Of a DNA stretch of 64,000 nt, positions 41,021 through 51,739 are shown in pieces (positions within the stretch are counted from its first letter, which is position 1; every line of letters begins with the position of its first letter). The notes beneath the pieces are model-generated. The model did not search any database. It was not told where the DNA came from and saw nothing but the letters and a program-made list of their open reading frames with translations. Position numbers and translations under genes: made by a program. Source of the stretch: Oidiodendron maius Zn (Eukaryota; Ascomycota; Leotiomycetes; Myxotrichaceae); contig KN832892.1 of assembly GCA_000827325.1 (NCBI GenBank), positions 310,001-374,000 of the forward strand. The letters run 5' to 3'.

Positions 41021-42109
41021 ATGGCTCGAACAAGACAAACTGCTCGCAAATCAACAGGTGGGAAGGCCCCTCGGACACAGCTCGCTGGCAGCATCAGGCA
41101 CCCGCCACTATACTATAACTACGGAAAACGTCCGTCACAACAACAAATTATCTCGGAAACCCCTACGATTCCTGATCCAGCATCAATTCCTTGTGAAGCA
41201 ATTAGTTCGGCTGCTCAAAAAACGGTATTATCCACCCCGGACCTCCTCGTCATCATTCTATCTCAGCTTCCGCACTCCTCTCTGCTCAAGGCCAAACGTG
41301 TTAATAGAACATGGGCAAGCGTCTTCGGATATGTGGAAATCCAAGCTGCGTTATTTCAGCATCCAAGGCCTAAAGGATCGGCTTTGTATGTCGAAACACA
41401 TTCAGATATATTGATGAATAAGTTCTCTCCCTTTTGGCCGATCAAAGGTGAAGACAAAGCGGTCTTCTCCAAAAGTTCTACCGTGAAAACATTTCATCCC
41501 GAGGGGTGGAACAAAATACCTGTCGATGCATCGAATAGTCATGATCCATCAAAAACACGGTTGCAAAACACAGCTCTTCATCCGCAGCAGCATTGCCCCT
41601 ATTGGCAGCAGTGGCGACAACTTCTCATTTGCCAACCACCCATCAAAGCTGTAGAGCTTGTTCAGGAGGTCAGCCGACGCGCAGGCGCGACCTTGGAATT
41701 CCGAACCGTCATTGCTCGTCCTGACGGTTTACGGATGGGCTTTCTCTACGACGCTGTCAAGCATTGGCATGAGGTCGAGTGCAGCCCTGTTGAACTGCTA
41801 TGGAATAGGAGAACTGGGGACCTTGTCGAATATAACCAAATTTACAAAGACGGTCCTAGCTTCAAGACAATTGGAGACAAGCCGTGCGTAACAATTTGGG
41901 GACACACAAGTGTAGGATGTGGCCAGTACGGGGGGCTGACATATGCAAATTACGGGTCTGCGCAAAGAGCCCAGGTTATAAAAAGTGATGATGAAGAGGT
42001 GGAGTATTGTATGTCTGAACCTAAGCGTATAAGCGTCGATTTGAGCTCGTTCTATGATTCTATTGAGCAAGATACAGAAGATGAGGAGGATCAAGAAGAT
42101 GAGGACTAA
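41021..42109 (+). CDS. F-box protein with an N-terminal histone H3 tail mimic
   Basis: Intronless, 362 residues. Residues 1-23 are [20 protein letters not shown] followed by LAG. Compared with histone H3 ([21 protein letters not shown]), only K4 (here Arg) and K18 (here Thr) differ over the first 21 positions after Met. The ARKS motif around K9, plus S10 and K14, are kept. Divergence is abrupt after residue 23. An F-box follows at ~71-110 ([32 protein letters not shown], then IQAALFQHP as in many fungal F-box proteins). A conserved C-terminal region ([38 protein letters not shown]) and a very acidic tail ([12 protein letters not shown]) complete it. F-box proteins recruit substrates to SCF ubiquitin ligases. 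The tail suggests binding of H3-tail readers or modifiers; that is inference. Confidence 0.85.
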   Translation: [362 protein letters not shown]

Positions 42110-42724
42110 CTTATTGGACGAAGATCGGCTTAATTTATTTATGTTTAAACACATGAAATATCGAAAGCCTGGAAATATAAGTTAAAATCATATCAGACAC
42201 TATATAGTAGAAATGATCTCCGAAGCTTTTTTTTTTTTTTGAAAGATGAAGTTGCTTACTTTAATTTATCAGCCACTTCTCGTAAACGCCTGCCAGATCC
42301 GTGCTTTGAATTAACATAAAGAGGACACCGATTTCGCTCCTAGCTGTACTCTGGTTTCTGAGATGCCTCGACGCGCTTCTTGGTCTCTTTGTTAATCATG
42401 TCTCGTCCCCTATCGCTATTCGACCGGAATCTGCTCGACAACTGAGGGAGATACTAGACATCGCCAACACAGTAAGAGATGATTCGTTTAAGGCTTTAAT
42501 TAAAGAGTAGCTATATAACTTAATAAAGAAGGGGTAAGTATCTTCAATTAAGTTAGCTTTAAAAGTACCCTTTTAAAGTTATATGAAAGTAATCTAGCTA
42601 TAAAAATATACTCGTACCGGTCTATACACTCGCACCAGCCTGTATCCTTCCACCAGCATATAGGCTCGCAATACCACTTGAGCTCGTCTAACTCATGGGC
42701 TCGCATTAGCTAATTCGCTCGTCC
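42110..42724. other. intergenic, poly-T tract
   Basis: A run of 14 T near 42228-42240 sits ~120 bp after the F-box stop. The rest is AT-rich with a CTCGCA/CTCGTA-repeating stretch at 42610-42730. No gene. Confidence 0.4.
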
Positions 42725-43470
42725 CAACTCTTGGTCTCGATCCAGGCACACTGGGTTTGCCGGGTAGGGGCTGGCCAATCAGGTGCATGTCGAGGAGGTA
42801 CTGAAAGGCTGCTTCGACGTTCTCGTGACGATGGGGGGCGGGGAGGTCTCTGTCTTGCACGGGCGAGGCTATCTAGTCACAGAGAGTCCAGCAGAAGGCC
42901 TTGGATTCGGCAGAGAGGCCGGTGGAACCAGTTCGGTAGGTGGGCAGTTTGACGAGCTGCTCGTGGGCGCGGCAAAGCCAGAAGACTATGTTGAAGCGCG
43001 CGATTGGGTCCGGGTCGTTTTTATGTCGGAGCGAGCAGGCGCGACGGATTCGACGGTATCGAGGAGGATTCCTTCGACGGAGAGGCGGAGGCTCGCTTTA
43101 TGTGCTTTGATCGGGGAAAGAGATACGGAAGAATATGAAAAGAAAGCAGCTTGACTAGGGGAGGGAAGTGTAGGTGGTACCAGGTGCACATCCGCAGAAG
43201 CAATCATATTCCCAGAGGCCGCAAAACACTCGGCACCGATCGGCTAGATGTCGTCAGTGCTGCTCCAGTCGGGTACCCAGGACGACATTGAGTTGGCCAC
43301 CTTGCTACGTGGATCGACCTCGCAGTACGACAGGAACCACAGATCGCCTTGTTTAATGTACGAGAGATCCAGAGCTGTATATAAGGTGCGTTGGCCGACA
43401 TCGTAGTCGATACCGATGCCTAGCTTGTTGTCGTCTTGCTTAAAGCGATATCAATTGCTCTATACCGCAC
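42725..43470 (-). pseudogene. HET-domain protein C-terminal fossil
   Basis: The minus-strand translation contains phrases from the region after the HET domain of fungal incompatibility proteins: IKQGDLWFLSYCEVDPRSKV, ANSMSSWVPDWSSTDD, IGAECFAASGNMI, and further on AFWRTL-like and NVEAAFQYLLDMHLIGQP-like pieces. It is broken in several places and lacks the HET domain itself. Old remnant. Confidence 0.5.
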
Positions 43471-44158
43471 CAAGCTAGCGGAGGAATATCTCATGGACTA
43501 AAATAGATAAGCGGGGCTTGCAGGTATATAATGGAAAGACCTAGATCTCTAAGGCGTTTGCAATCCAAACTGCTATCCCATATAACTCTTGCGTCCCTGG
43601 TCTTCATACGACTGTCCTACCAGCTTTTCGCCGTCCCCGCATCAATATTCTGTACTCCTCGCTCGTTTGACTTTAAATAAGCATGAAAAACAATAACTTA
43701 ATGTTGTAATTGTCCAGAATCTTACTTGCTCCATTGCGCAAACATGTAGTCAATGTGGTCTAGGGACCACGTGACCGTGGGGCTGAGCCTAGAGTGTTGG
43801 TGGAACTCTCTTCTGATTGGCTGAAGCAATGAATTACTAAGCATATAGGTTCGAATACAGCTGATATTTTTTGACTCTCCTAACTAGCTACAGAGCGTCT
43901 GAATAGCCTCCTTATATATTCGAATATTCAGTGATTCCTCCGATATTCGGCGCCGAATATCGGAATACTTATCCCTTACGTCCTGGGACTGAGTTCATGT
44001 TATCACCACTAAATTAAGCCATATTCGGATGCTAGTGACCCCTTCGCCACCTTAGTCAGCATCCATCAACATAGAGATCGACACTTGCTGCCCACGATGT
44101 CGACAAACGAATTATGTCCAGATTGTCGCCGCACGCATCACAACATGCCTGTGCCAGA
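43471..44158. other. intergenic with a 26-bp perfect palindrome
   Basis: The palindrome at 43939-43964 has the half TCCGATATTCGGC. The flanks are rich in GAATATTC steps. No gene is seen; it is the 5' flank of the HET fragment. Confidence 0.5.
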
Positions 44159-44850
44159 ATGCGCCTCCTCCGAAGTAAACCAGGCGGCGACTTCGAGTTG
44201 ATCACCTTCAACACCGACGACGTTCCTCCGTATGCGACCCTGTTCCACACATGGACAGAAGGCGAAGAAGTCACCATACGATGAGTTGGTCGCTGGCAAG
44301 GGCAAAAACAAGGCTGGTTACGCCAAGCTCCGTTTCTGTAGGGAAAGAGTTACGAAGGATGGTGTGCGCTACTTCTGGGTGGGCACCTGCTGCATCGACA
44401 AGCGGCATAACAATAAGCTCAACGCGGCTCTCGATAGCATATTCCGCTGGTACCAGCGTGCAACCAAATGCTACGTGTATCTCTCAGACGTTCATGTCCC
44501 AGATGAGGTTATTGATGCACAAGGATTCCGGATAACATGGGAGGACGCCTTTCAAAGGAGTCGGTGGTTCACCCAGGGCTGGACATTGCAGGAGCTTCTC
44601 GCACCAGCCAGCGTGGAGTTCTTCTCAGCAAATGGCAAGCAGTTGGGCAGCAAGATAACTCTGGAGCAAGAGATTCATGAGATAATCCAGATCTCTATTA
44701 GAGCGCTAAGGAAATATGATCTTCAGGAGTTCAGCGTTGACGAGCGGATGAGTTAGGTTGCAGGACGCAGAACAACGGTCAAAGAAGACAAGGCCTACTG
44801 TTTGCTGGGAATCTTCGACGTCTTCTTGCCACTGATATACGGTGAGGAAG
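44159..44850 (+). pseudogene. HET-domain (heterokaryon-incompatibility) N-terminal fossil
   Basis: Translation from 44159 begins MRLLRSKPGGDFELITF, then PPYATLFHTW, the classic HET opening. It continues YFWVGTCCIDKRHNNKLNAA, IFRWYQRATKCYVYLSDVHV, RSRWFTQGWTLQELLAPASV, EFFSANGKQLGSKI and CLLGIFDVFLPLIYGE, the canonical HET end. It is broken in about two places. The usual ankyrin/NACHT/NB domains after HET are absent; instead the frame continues into regulator-like sequence (44850-45890). Confidence 0.75.
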
Positions 44851-45890
44851 TCATCAAGCGGCAAAACATCGCCGCCAGGGCTTTACAAAACACCATCTAT
44901 CGCCTCAACGGCCGTAAGCACTCGCCAAGAGATGTCATCAAGATAGGGCTGCAGATTATGGAGATTATGCATCAACTTCTTAGTTTGGAGATTTTTAGCA
45001 TGTTGGAGGGGCGCCGGGAGCCGCATCATCAGGCGACCTTGAATCTTCTGGATACCATGCATACTTTCCCTGTCGAGCGATCATTGGACGCCGGAACTGA
45101 CCCTGCTTCCATGTCACCTATCGAACTGGCCCTGATGGACTACTCATCCCCTGACGATCAGCGGAATCTAGAATTTCACCTCACATGTACCGTCTGTGTT
45201 GACGTCATTGCGAATGCAATATTTGACTCTCCTTCAGATGCCCTTCGGCACTTTGATTATATACCATATCTCTATTCAAATTTATTAAAGACTCACCAAA
45301 TCATGGGATGTTATTCTCCAGTTATGGCACTTATCGCAAATATTACTAGAGTTAGAGACTGGAAGACTATTCAATTACGAGATCACACGCTAGACACAAT
45401 AGAACTACTCGGACGTTTTCGATTGCTCTCTGTCCAGATTGAAGCGCAGGTACTACAACTTGAAATCCAGTCCACGACTGGTATGACAAAAACAGAAGTT
45501 AGAGGCCATCTAGTCTCATTACACTTCGCGTACGCGGCACAAGTCTACTTGCACGTTATAGTATTTGGTTCTAATACAGCTTATCCTGATTTAGTCAGCT
45601 TGGTAAACCGCAGTCTACCCTTGATGGAAGCACTCGAAAATCTTGCCGTCATTCGCATTAACTGGCCGTTGACCATAACAGGATGTATGGTTCAGAGGGA
45701 GTTGTATCCGAGATTTCGAGCTCTGATCACACGAATAGCGGGCGAAAAGCAACCGATGGGCATGGTCAAGAAAGGGTTAGTAGTATTGGAGGAATGCTGG
45801 CGATTGAGAGAGTCGGCGACTTCATTTGACTATAAATGTGAATGGAGGGATATAATAGACAGCTTGGGAAAGAGGATACTGTTTATTTGA
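44850..45890 (+). pseudogene. C-terminal half of a fungal transcription-factor-like protein, joined in frame to a HET fragment
   Basis: An open frame of ~345 codons directly follows the HET 'LIYGE' end. From about 45170 it matches the C-terminal regulatory domain of Fungal_trans_2 regulators: EFHLTCTVCVDVIANAIFDS, HQIMGCYSPVMALIANITRV (the 'lMGCenWvm..IgeiaaLd.Wk' region), then VRGHLVSLHFAYAAQVYLHV, LPLMEALENLAVIRINWPLT and RELYPRFRALITRI. No zinc cluster or start codon of its own is visible. Either the C-terminal relic of a regulator or part of a chimera made by recombination with the HET gene. The frame from 44802 is intact, so expression as a fusion is conceivable. Confidence 0.55.
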
Positions 45891-46011
45891 CGGCCTTCTT
45901 GCTGCCTCCAAAATCACCCAGTCCTCGCATTTCACAAATCATCTCCGAAGGAGGAAGATTCGATCAATACAACGAAAACCAGACCCGTGAGCCAGATGTC
46001 TTACCCTCCCG

Positions 46012-46569
46012 TCACTTGCTCTCCTCATTCGCAACTCGATCAATCGCCTCTCTTGTTTTTTCAATACTATTATTAAAAGCAAACTTCGCCTCCGGCAACT
46101 CCGTATGCACCGCATTCACGATCTTCTCAAAGAATGTAATAACAGAATCCGTCTTCCGTAATCCCACTGTTACATAATCAGAAAAAGTCTTGAGCACATG
46201 AAAACCGGAAAACTCACTCCCAACCATAACAATATCCCACTTCTTCTCCATCAACTTGCTCGTGACCAGCCCAAAATCGTCCTCGGGAACAATATACAGC
46301 ATTTCCCAATCGTATCTCGAAGCCTTCATATCTGCCTCCATGGCATTGAGGGATTTCTGGAGGAAGCTACGTGCTATCCACGGCACGAAGGAGGCAGTGG
46401 CAGGGACGCCGATGCCAAGGACTTTAGGGGCAGCAATTGCGGCGCTGGTGCCCGAGGACATGGTTTTGTAGTACTGAGGCTTGAGTATGGGGCTGGTTTT
46501 GAGGACTGGGGCTGTTGTTCTGTGGATGGGGAGGAGCACTTTGGTGGATTGGTAAATTATGGGGGACAT
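46012..46569 (-). CDS. small conserved fungal protein, unknown function
   Basis: Intronless, 185 residues. The first ~35 residues are basic and hydroxylated (STKVLLPIHRTTAPVLKTSP), like a mitochondrial leader, but Met37 (MSSGTSAAIAAPKVLGIGVP) is an equally good start. The core has IVPEDDFGLVTSKLMEKKWD, IVMVGSEFSGFHVLKTFSDY and a C-terminal helix. The alternation of hydrophobic strands with a 'D-I-V-M-V-G' step suggests an alpha/beta (flavodoxin/Rossmann-like) fold. No family recognised. Tail-to-tail with the chimeric frame that ends at 45890. Confidence 0.55.
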   Translation of the reverse strand: MSPIIYQSTKVLLPIHRTTAPVLKTSPILKPQYYKTMSSGTSAAIAAPKVLGIGVPATASFVPWIARSFLQKSLNAMEADMKASRYDWEMLYIVPEDDFGLVTSKLMEKKWDIVMVGSEFSGFHVLKTFSDYVTVGLRKTDSVITFFEKIVNAVHTELPEAKFAFNNSIEKTREAIDRVANEESK

Positions 46570-47549
46570 GATAAGAGGGATGAGAAGGATGATTAAATAT
46601 GATTTGAACGGGTCGATAAGGAGACCATTACTTCACAATTCCTGCAGCGGACACCGTTCTGATCCCTTAATGGCATGGGCCAAATTGGACGTCGTCGTGC
46701 ATTACGTACAGCAAGACGTGCTCGGTGTTTCGCGGGCGGTTCCCGAGCGCGGCTAGGCTAGCGGTTTCTGGGATAGCGGCATGCTGTCATGCATAAGAGA
46801 CACTAGAATTAGAATATGGACGGGCGATCGAATACCAAAGTGCGTCCCCTGTGGTGGGCCACAGTTTTGTTGGTTGGCGTCGCATTTGGCTAACATTGGC
46901 TAATCACCAGACAGTATCCCTAGCAAAAATGGGGAGACTGGGAATGCGGCTCCGTTTTGCAGAGTGTGTGCATAGTTCACTGTAGCGAATTTATGTCGCA
47001 AATCATGACTTATTCCGCCAAAATCTAACTACAGCGCTTAGCAGAGGGTATTATATCTTGTCGACCAGTCGTCAAGTAAAAACATCATCGTGTTACGACC
47101 GACTAAATTCCCAATCGATTGACTTCAAATTTCTTGGCTCTACGCTCAAGGATCTCAGCAGGAAGGAGATTAAGCGTTTCTCCGATGGACTTTGAAGTCT
47201 TATCGACGAACCTTTGCGAGGACTTTGACGACGGAATAATCTAATTCTATGACCAGATCATTAAGATACATTGCCCCTCACATTATCTTAGTCTCCTTGC
47301 TCAGCAACGCCAGCAATAATTGAATATCTCCTGAGAAGTATATGAATTACATTGAACTCTGAAGATTGGAGAATAGCATTTTCTACCAAGTTCCAGATCT
47401 CTCGAATATTTTCACACCATCATAGGGTATGGCTGATATATTCTGCTGTTGCTTGTATTGCCATGATGGCGAAATGCTGAGCCGTGGAGGATGAGCCTAG
47501 GATTTGTAGCCGGAGCCGCATCCGCAAGAATGCCAAGCGGTAGGAAACG
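46570..47549. other. intergenic, no gene seen
   Basis: No coding signal; AT content rises toward the RIP-affected island that begins at ~47.4 kb. Confidence 0.35.
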
Positions 47550-49480
47550 TTCAAACAATTCCCAATTCACGTATCTCCTGTGCCTTAAGTATGCTTTTCG
47601 ATCTAGAGCGCTGTTGCCTGCTTGATGTTCGTTTTGGCACTGCTCCAGATTGAGACGGCGTACAGCGTCCATTCTGTGACGACCCATTGCGCTTGTGACC
47701 TTTCTTCGGCCTTCCTTCTGCAGACTTTGCAGACTTGACAGACCCCTTGTGCCTGAACCCTGGCTACGCCAGTCGATTAGGAGGCGCCTTTGGTAATTGA
47801 TCTGCTACTGGGTTTAGCTGTGATGGTTGCGTACTCTCATCCCGTTGCATGAGCTGAGGATTGCCCCGGGAAAATGCCGTGGCTCCAATTCGTGTCCAGT
47901 CCATAGGAGTAGGTGCTGCGGAGTATATCATTGTCGTCCCATTTGCATTGCTTGCTATTGATGATACTCCAAAGCCCATCCAGGTGACATTGGTTTGTGG
48001 ATTTTGTAATGACTGAGTTGGCCGAGTGGGGAAGTCGTCAAGGAGATCGCGAGCTGTTGGGCGCTGATTAGCGTCATCGGAGAGCATGGATGCGTAGTGA
48101 GGTTCAAGCAGGTTCAAATGTCTCTGGAGATACTGGTGCCACTGCTGCTACAGGGGATATCTAGCCCGCCTCTCATCTACGGACAGGAATTCTTCCAAGC
48201 ACTCGAGGTAGGTTGCACCGAGGGCGTATATATCGACTTTTGCCGTCTGGCTACCACTTAACCAAATCTCAGGTGCCATATACTAGTCTGTTCCAGCCAT
48301 AGTCTGGGCTGTATTGATAGGCTTCACAATACCAAAGTCTATTAAGAAAAAATCGTTACTCTAGAAAAGGATATTCTCAGGCTTAATATCTCGATGGATA
48401 ATCCCACGTGCATGGATATAGTCCAGTATAAGTAACATCTGGCAGAACATCCTCTTAATTTTAGGCTACACCACCTCTTTCCGTATAAGTCTAAGTTACT
48501 CTAGTAATGTTTGGAGGCTCCCTTTATAAACCAGTATAAAGATTTCAATTAGCCGCTTACTCTCTTACTCTTAGTAATATATATACAGTACAATATAATC
48601 CTGATACACTTATTAGCGTGAGGCAAGCTAGAGAGCAGGCAGGTATAGGGAGCTTATATTACTTGCTTTCTTAACTATTTCCACTTTATCCCTAATCCTC
48701 CTTTTGAATTCTGACTCCTTATATATATTCCATTATAGTATTGGCTTCCTGAACGCAACGACTTTGTACATATAGTACTTGCCGGTATTGATATCAATAA
48801 CCTTATATATATTACCTTATCCTCCTATACCCAGTGGCTTGACTGGCGCCCATTTGATGTCTTTACCCTATTTAGGTGGGTGCTATGACCTGACTCGAGT
48901 GCTAACTCGAGTATTGTAGGTAGATATTAATGCAGCAGATTGCAGGTCGTATTTACGGAGGAGCCTTTCAAGAGTGTCTTTATATGTTCCGTCATACTTT
49001 TCAGGGACTGGTAGGCTAGTAAATGCCTCAACCTCTCAGCTCTAAATTATACTTGGTATAAGGCGAAAATTTGCACAGCCTATTATAAAGTTCCACTTGC
49101 AGGTAAGTAGTATAATGCATATACAAGGGATCTTCCCTAGCAGATCGGGAATATCTTTATCCTAGAGCTTTGTATTGCTGTATAAGGATATATCATAAAG
49201 AAGTAGTTCTTTAGTCGTCAGATAAAAATCGAAATAGCACTGGTCATCCTTCAACCAGCCTTCTCTAAGGATTATATTGTTGCTAAGAGGGAATTGACTG
49301 AATTGTACAAGATTCCTAGGGAAGTTCGACGGCTGATTAATGCCGACCCTTAGGAACCGCTTTGATGGATCATTTGGATCGACACGTTTTCGCTTGCGGT
49401 TTGCGTTATCGTACACAATCTCGTCAGCGTGATCATCTTTAGGAACGAGACAAAAGACGGTCTGAGGTTCGTCTATTCTT
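47550..49480 (-). pseudogene. FHA-like/Ser-Thr protein kinase, RIP-mutated
   Basis: The minus-strand translation gives an N-terminal FHA-like part (TVFCLVPKDDHADEIVYDNA, then RKRKRVDPNDPSKRFLRVGI and GWLKDDQCYFDFYL). The kinase domain carries the catalytic loop [16 protein letters not shown] (~48400), then FFLIDFGIVKPINTAQTMAG, YMAPEIWLSG, KVDIYALGATYLECLEEFL and DDANQRPTARDLLDD. A basic tail follows (KGSVKSAKSAEGRPKKGHKR). At least ten stops interrupt it, nearly all TAG/TAA where Trp or Gln is expected, together with TA enrichment, the mark of RIP. Ordinary host-type gene, now dead. Confidence 0.75.
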
Positions 49481-49786
49481 GGAAGGCATCTTGAGAAGGA
49501 GGAGAGAGCGAGAATGCGACGGGACGTGAGTTATCTAGGATCTAGGCTGTAGCTAGAACAGCGTTTGGGCAGCCGCGGGCCGTTACTGCCTGGCACTTGG
49601 CAACGCCCTGCCCCAGCTAATCGATTAACGGTACAAGCGCCAGCCTCAGGAATATTTCAGCTAAGTCTGCTATCTCTTTTCCTGCCGCCGCCATCCATCT
49701 TTGAAGCATCTCACATCGCTAGCGACGAGTCATCAACTAAACACTCATCTACTCTTTCTTAATTCTTCTTGCATCGGCGCCGCTAT

Positions 49787-50768
49787 GGCTCCAAGAAAGC
49801 GAGCGCGGCGTGATCCCAATACCGCCACGAAAGTCCTGTTATTAATTGAAAGGAATAGCGATCCTATATCTCCACTGCCTGACAGCTGCAACAGCGCCGA
49901 GACGGGCATCTATGAAGATACAAGTCAAGGACGCCAGGACCTCCAGCAGTGCGAAACCCGCGAAACAAAAAGGAAGTTGCGGCCTGGGAAAAGGGATTTA
50001 AAGCTTGGGGTTGGAAGCATTCTTGGGAGCGCTGGTATGAACTCCACGAAGCTCGGGAAAGCGAGAAAGATCACCTTAAAGACCCCCTCAAATTCTATAA
50101 CATGTTTGAGGAAATGAATCATATCGTGTATAAGAAGGAACTAGAGCATGAGAGAGAGAAGAAGGCCGCATTGGGGTGTGCATACATACTGAACATTTTC
50201 TTCCTATTAAGCGATACCGATAGCGATTCTGTATCTCCGCTTCATAACAACAGTGTCGCCAGCAATGATACCTACTGCATCCCCTTCAGCGATACGGACT
50301 CTAGTAAATCGGAGCCAATGCTAGAGGATCCGAGGGAACGGCTAGAGTATGCTTGAAGACACCTCCACCTTTACTAGAGTGAGGAGGAGTATCAAGAAGT
50401 GAGAGTTCGGGTTGAAGCTATTGTGGAAAAGCAGTATAAAGAGAAGGAACGGGAAAGAATAAGGATGGCAGAGTGGCATGCAATATCAAGGCTTGTGGCG
50501 ACGGATCATACGTAGTACGATTGTCGAATGAGGGTATACAGGCTTCAATACGATAAAGGGCTGACAGAGGAGCAAGCGTAAGAGCAGATTGAGGCAGAGG
50601 ATCGAGAAAAAGAAGCGGCTAGGAAGGAACGACAAGAGCGGTGGAAGAATGAGCCTCTAGTAACTAGTAATTTTAGTTGGCTACTGACCCGAGAAGAAAT
50701 GGAAGCAAAGCATCGCGCCTGGGATGCTAGCGGACTTAGCAAGGAGAGGCAGGCTGAGCTTATTTAAA
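49787..50768 (+). pseudogene. charged coiled-coil protein gene, RIP-mutated
   Basis: Starts MAPRKRARRDPNTATKVLLL and, after one frame change near 49955, runs EVAAWEKGFKAWGWKHSWER, WYELHEARESEKDHLKDPLK, FYNMFEEMNHIVYKKELEHE, a Ser/Asp-rich linker, then EEYQEVRVRVEAIVEKQYKE, KERERIRMAEWHAISRLVA and EDREKEAARKERQERWKNEP. Four in-frame stops (about 50354, 50379, 50514, 50579) fall where Trp or Gln codons would be. The protein would be highly charged, helical and nuclear-looking (basic N-terminus). Divergent from the dead kinase; no family recognised. Confidence 0.55.
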
Positions 50769-51739
50769 TCTTTGGATACCCTATTATAAAGCCTTTCAAC
50801 ACAGATAAAGGTACTGAGAGCAGAGTAGTATTGTAACCGCGAATATCCTTTTCTCTACCACTAAAATACACTTCTTGTAAGACCTGTAGCGGGAGAATCA
50901 CGAAAAACGCCGCACAAAGCCCAAAAGCCATCCGTCCAGGCACTTAATCCCAACAGTCTGCACCAATATCTGCAAAAGCTCCTACACCTAGTAGTAGGTC
51001 AACCTGATCCAAACAAGTGCCTGGTGTGCTAGATAAGACTGGTGTCCGTACTGCACGAGCGCAGCACGGGTTGCACAGGAGTCGGAGGCTTGCTGGACAG
51101 TCACCTGAATTTGGTATACTACTAGGTAGTAGGCTGTCGAAGCCAATACTGGATAAGGGCTTAAAGCCTCAAGGGATTTGGAAGTCTAGGCGTGAGGGGA
51201 CGAATCGTCCAAAGAGATCCAAGGGATCAGAGGGCTGAGTATATACAAGTTTGATGGTTGTTTGACACTGCTTCGCGTCTATGTACAGCTTCGTGACGAT
51301 GGTGCGACTATTTGACCGATGTATTACATCAAAATATGACAAAATGCCTTTACCAATAAGCGGATCTCGCCACTTAGTGACGAGCACCTAGCACGCGCGA
51401 CCCTCTATAATCGGATGCCTGTAAATCTTGTCAAATAGCAGAAGTCGCGATATATCAGTACAACTTATGATTTGAGGCTTCAAGTTAGGAGTGTGAACGT
51501 GGTGTGGGCATATTCGAGGGATCTAGGAATGGGTAGAAGATACTATTCACCAGTCTTTCTCCAGATCCAGTGGGTATATATATATATGCTAGGAAATGCC
51601 CCATTGTTACTGTTGTCACCAGAGCTAAGAGAGAGAATACGAGAAAGGCAAGGTATCTTGGCGGCCTGATTATAGAAGTGGACATTTCATGGTGCTATAT
51701 AATGGATGTCTTCGTTATAACACTTTTTAAGGTCCGTCG
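50769..51739. other. degenerate sequence; possible continuation of the coiled-coil gene
   Basis: A basic open stretch at 51017-51238 (RTARAQHGLHRSRRLAGQSP, KSRREGTNRPKRSKGSEG) preceded by stop-interrupted Ser/Pro/Lys-rich sequence may be the 3' end of the dead gene at 49787. On the minus strand at 51240-51480 there is an unrecognised stop-interrupted frame. Confidence 0.3.

Noticed and set aside
42783-43154. 123-codon plus-strand frame
   Set aside because: The opposite strand carries HET-type phrases over the same interval; this frame is its shadow.
44159-45890. Reading the HET and regulator parts as one normal intact gene
   Set aside because: The HET part is broken in about two places, so only the downstream open frame is continuous; reported as fossils plus a possible chimera.
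46198-46596. 132-codon plus-strand Gly-rich frame antisense to the 46012-46569 gene
   Set aside because: Composition typical of an antisense shadow; the minus strand has the more protein-like pattern.
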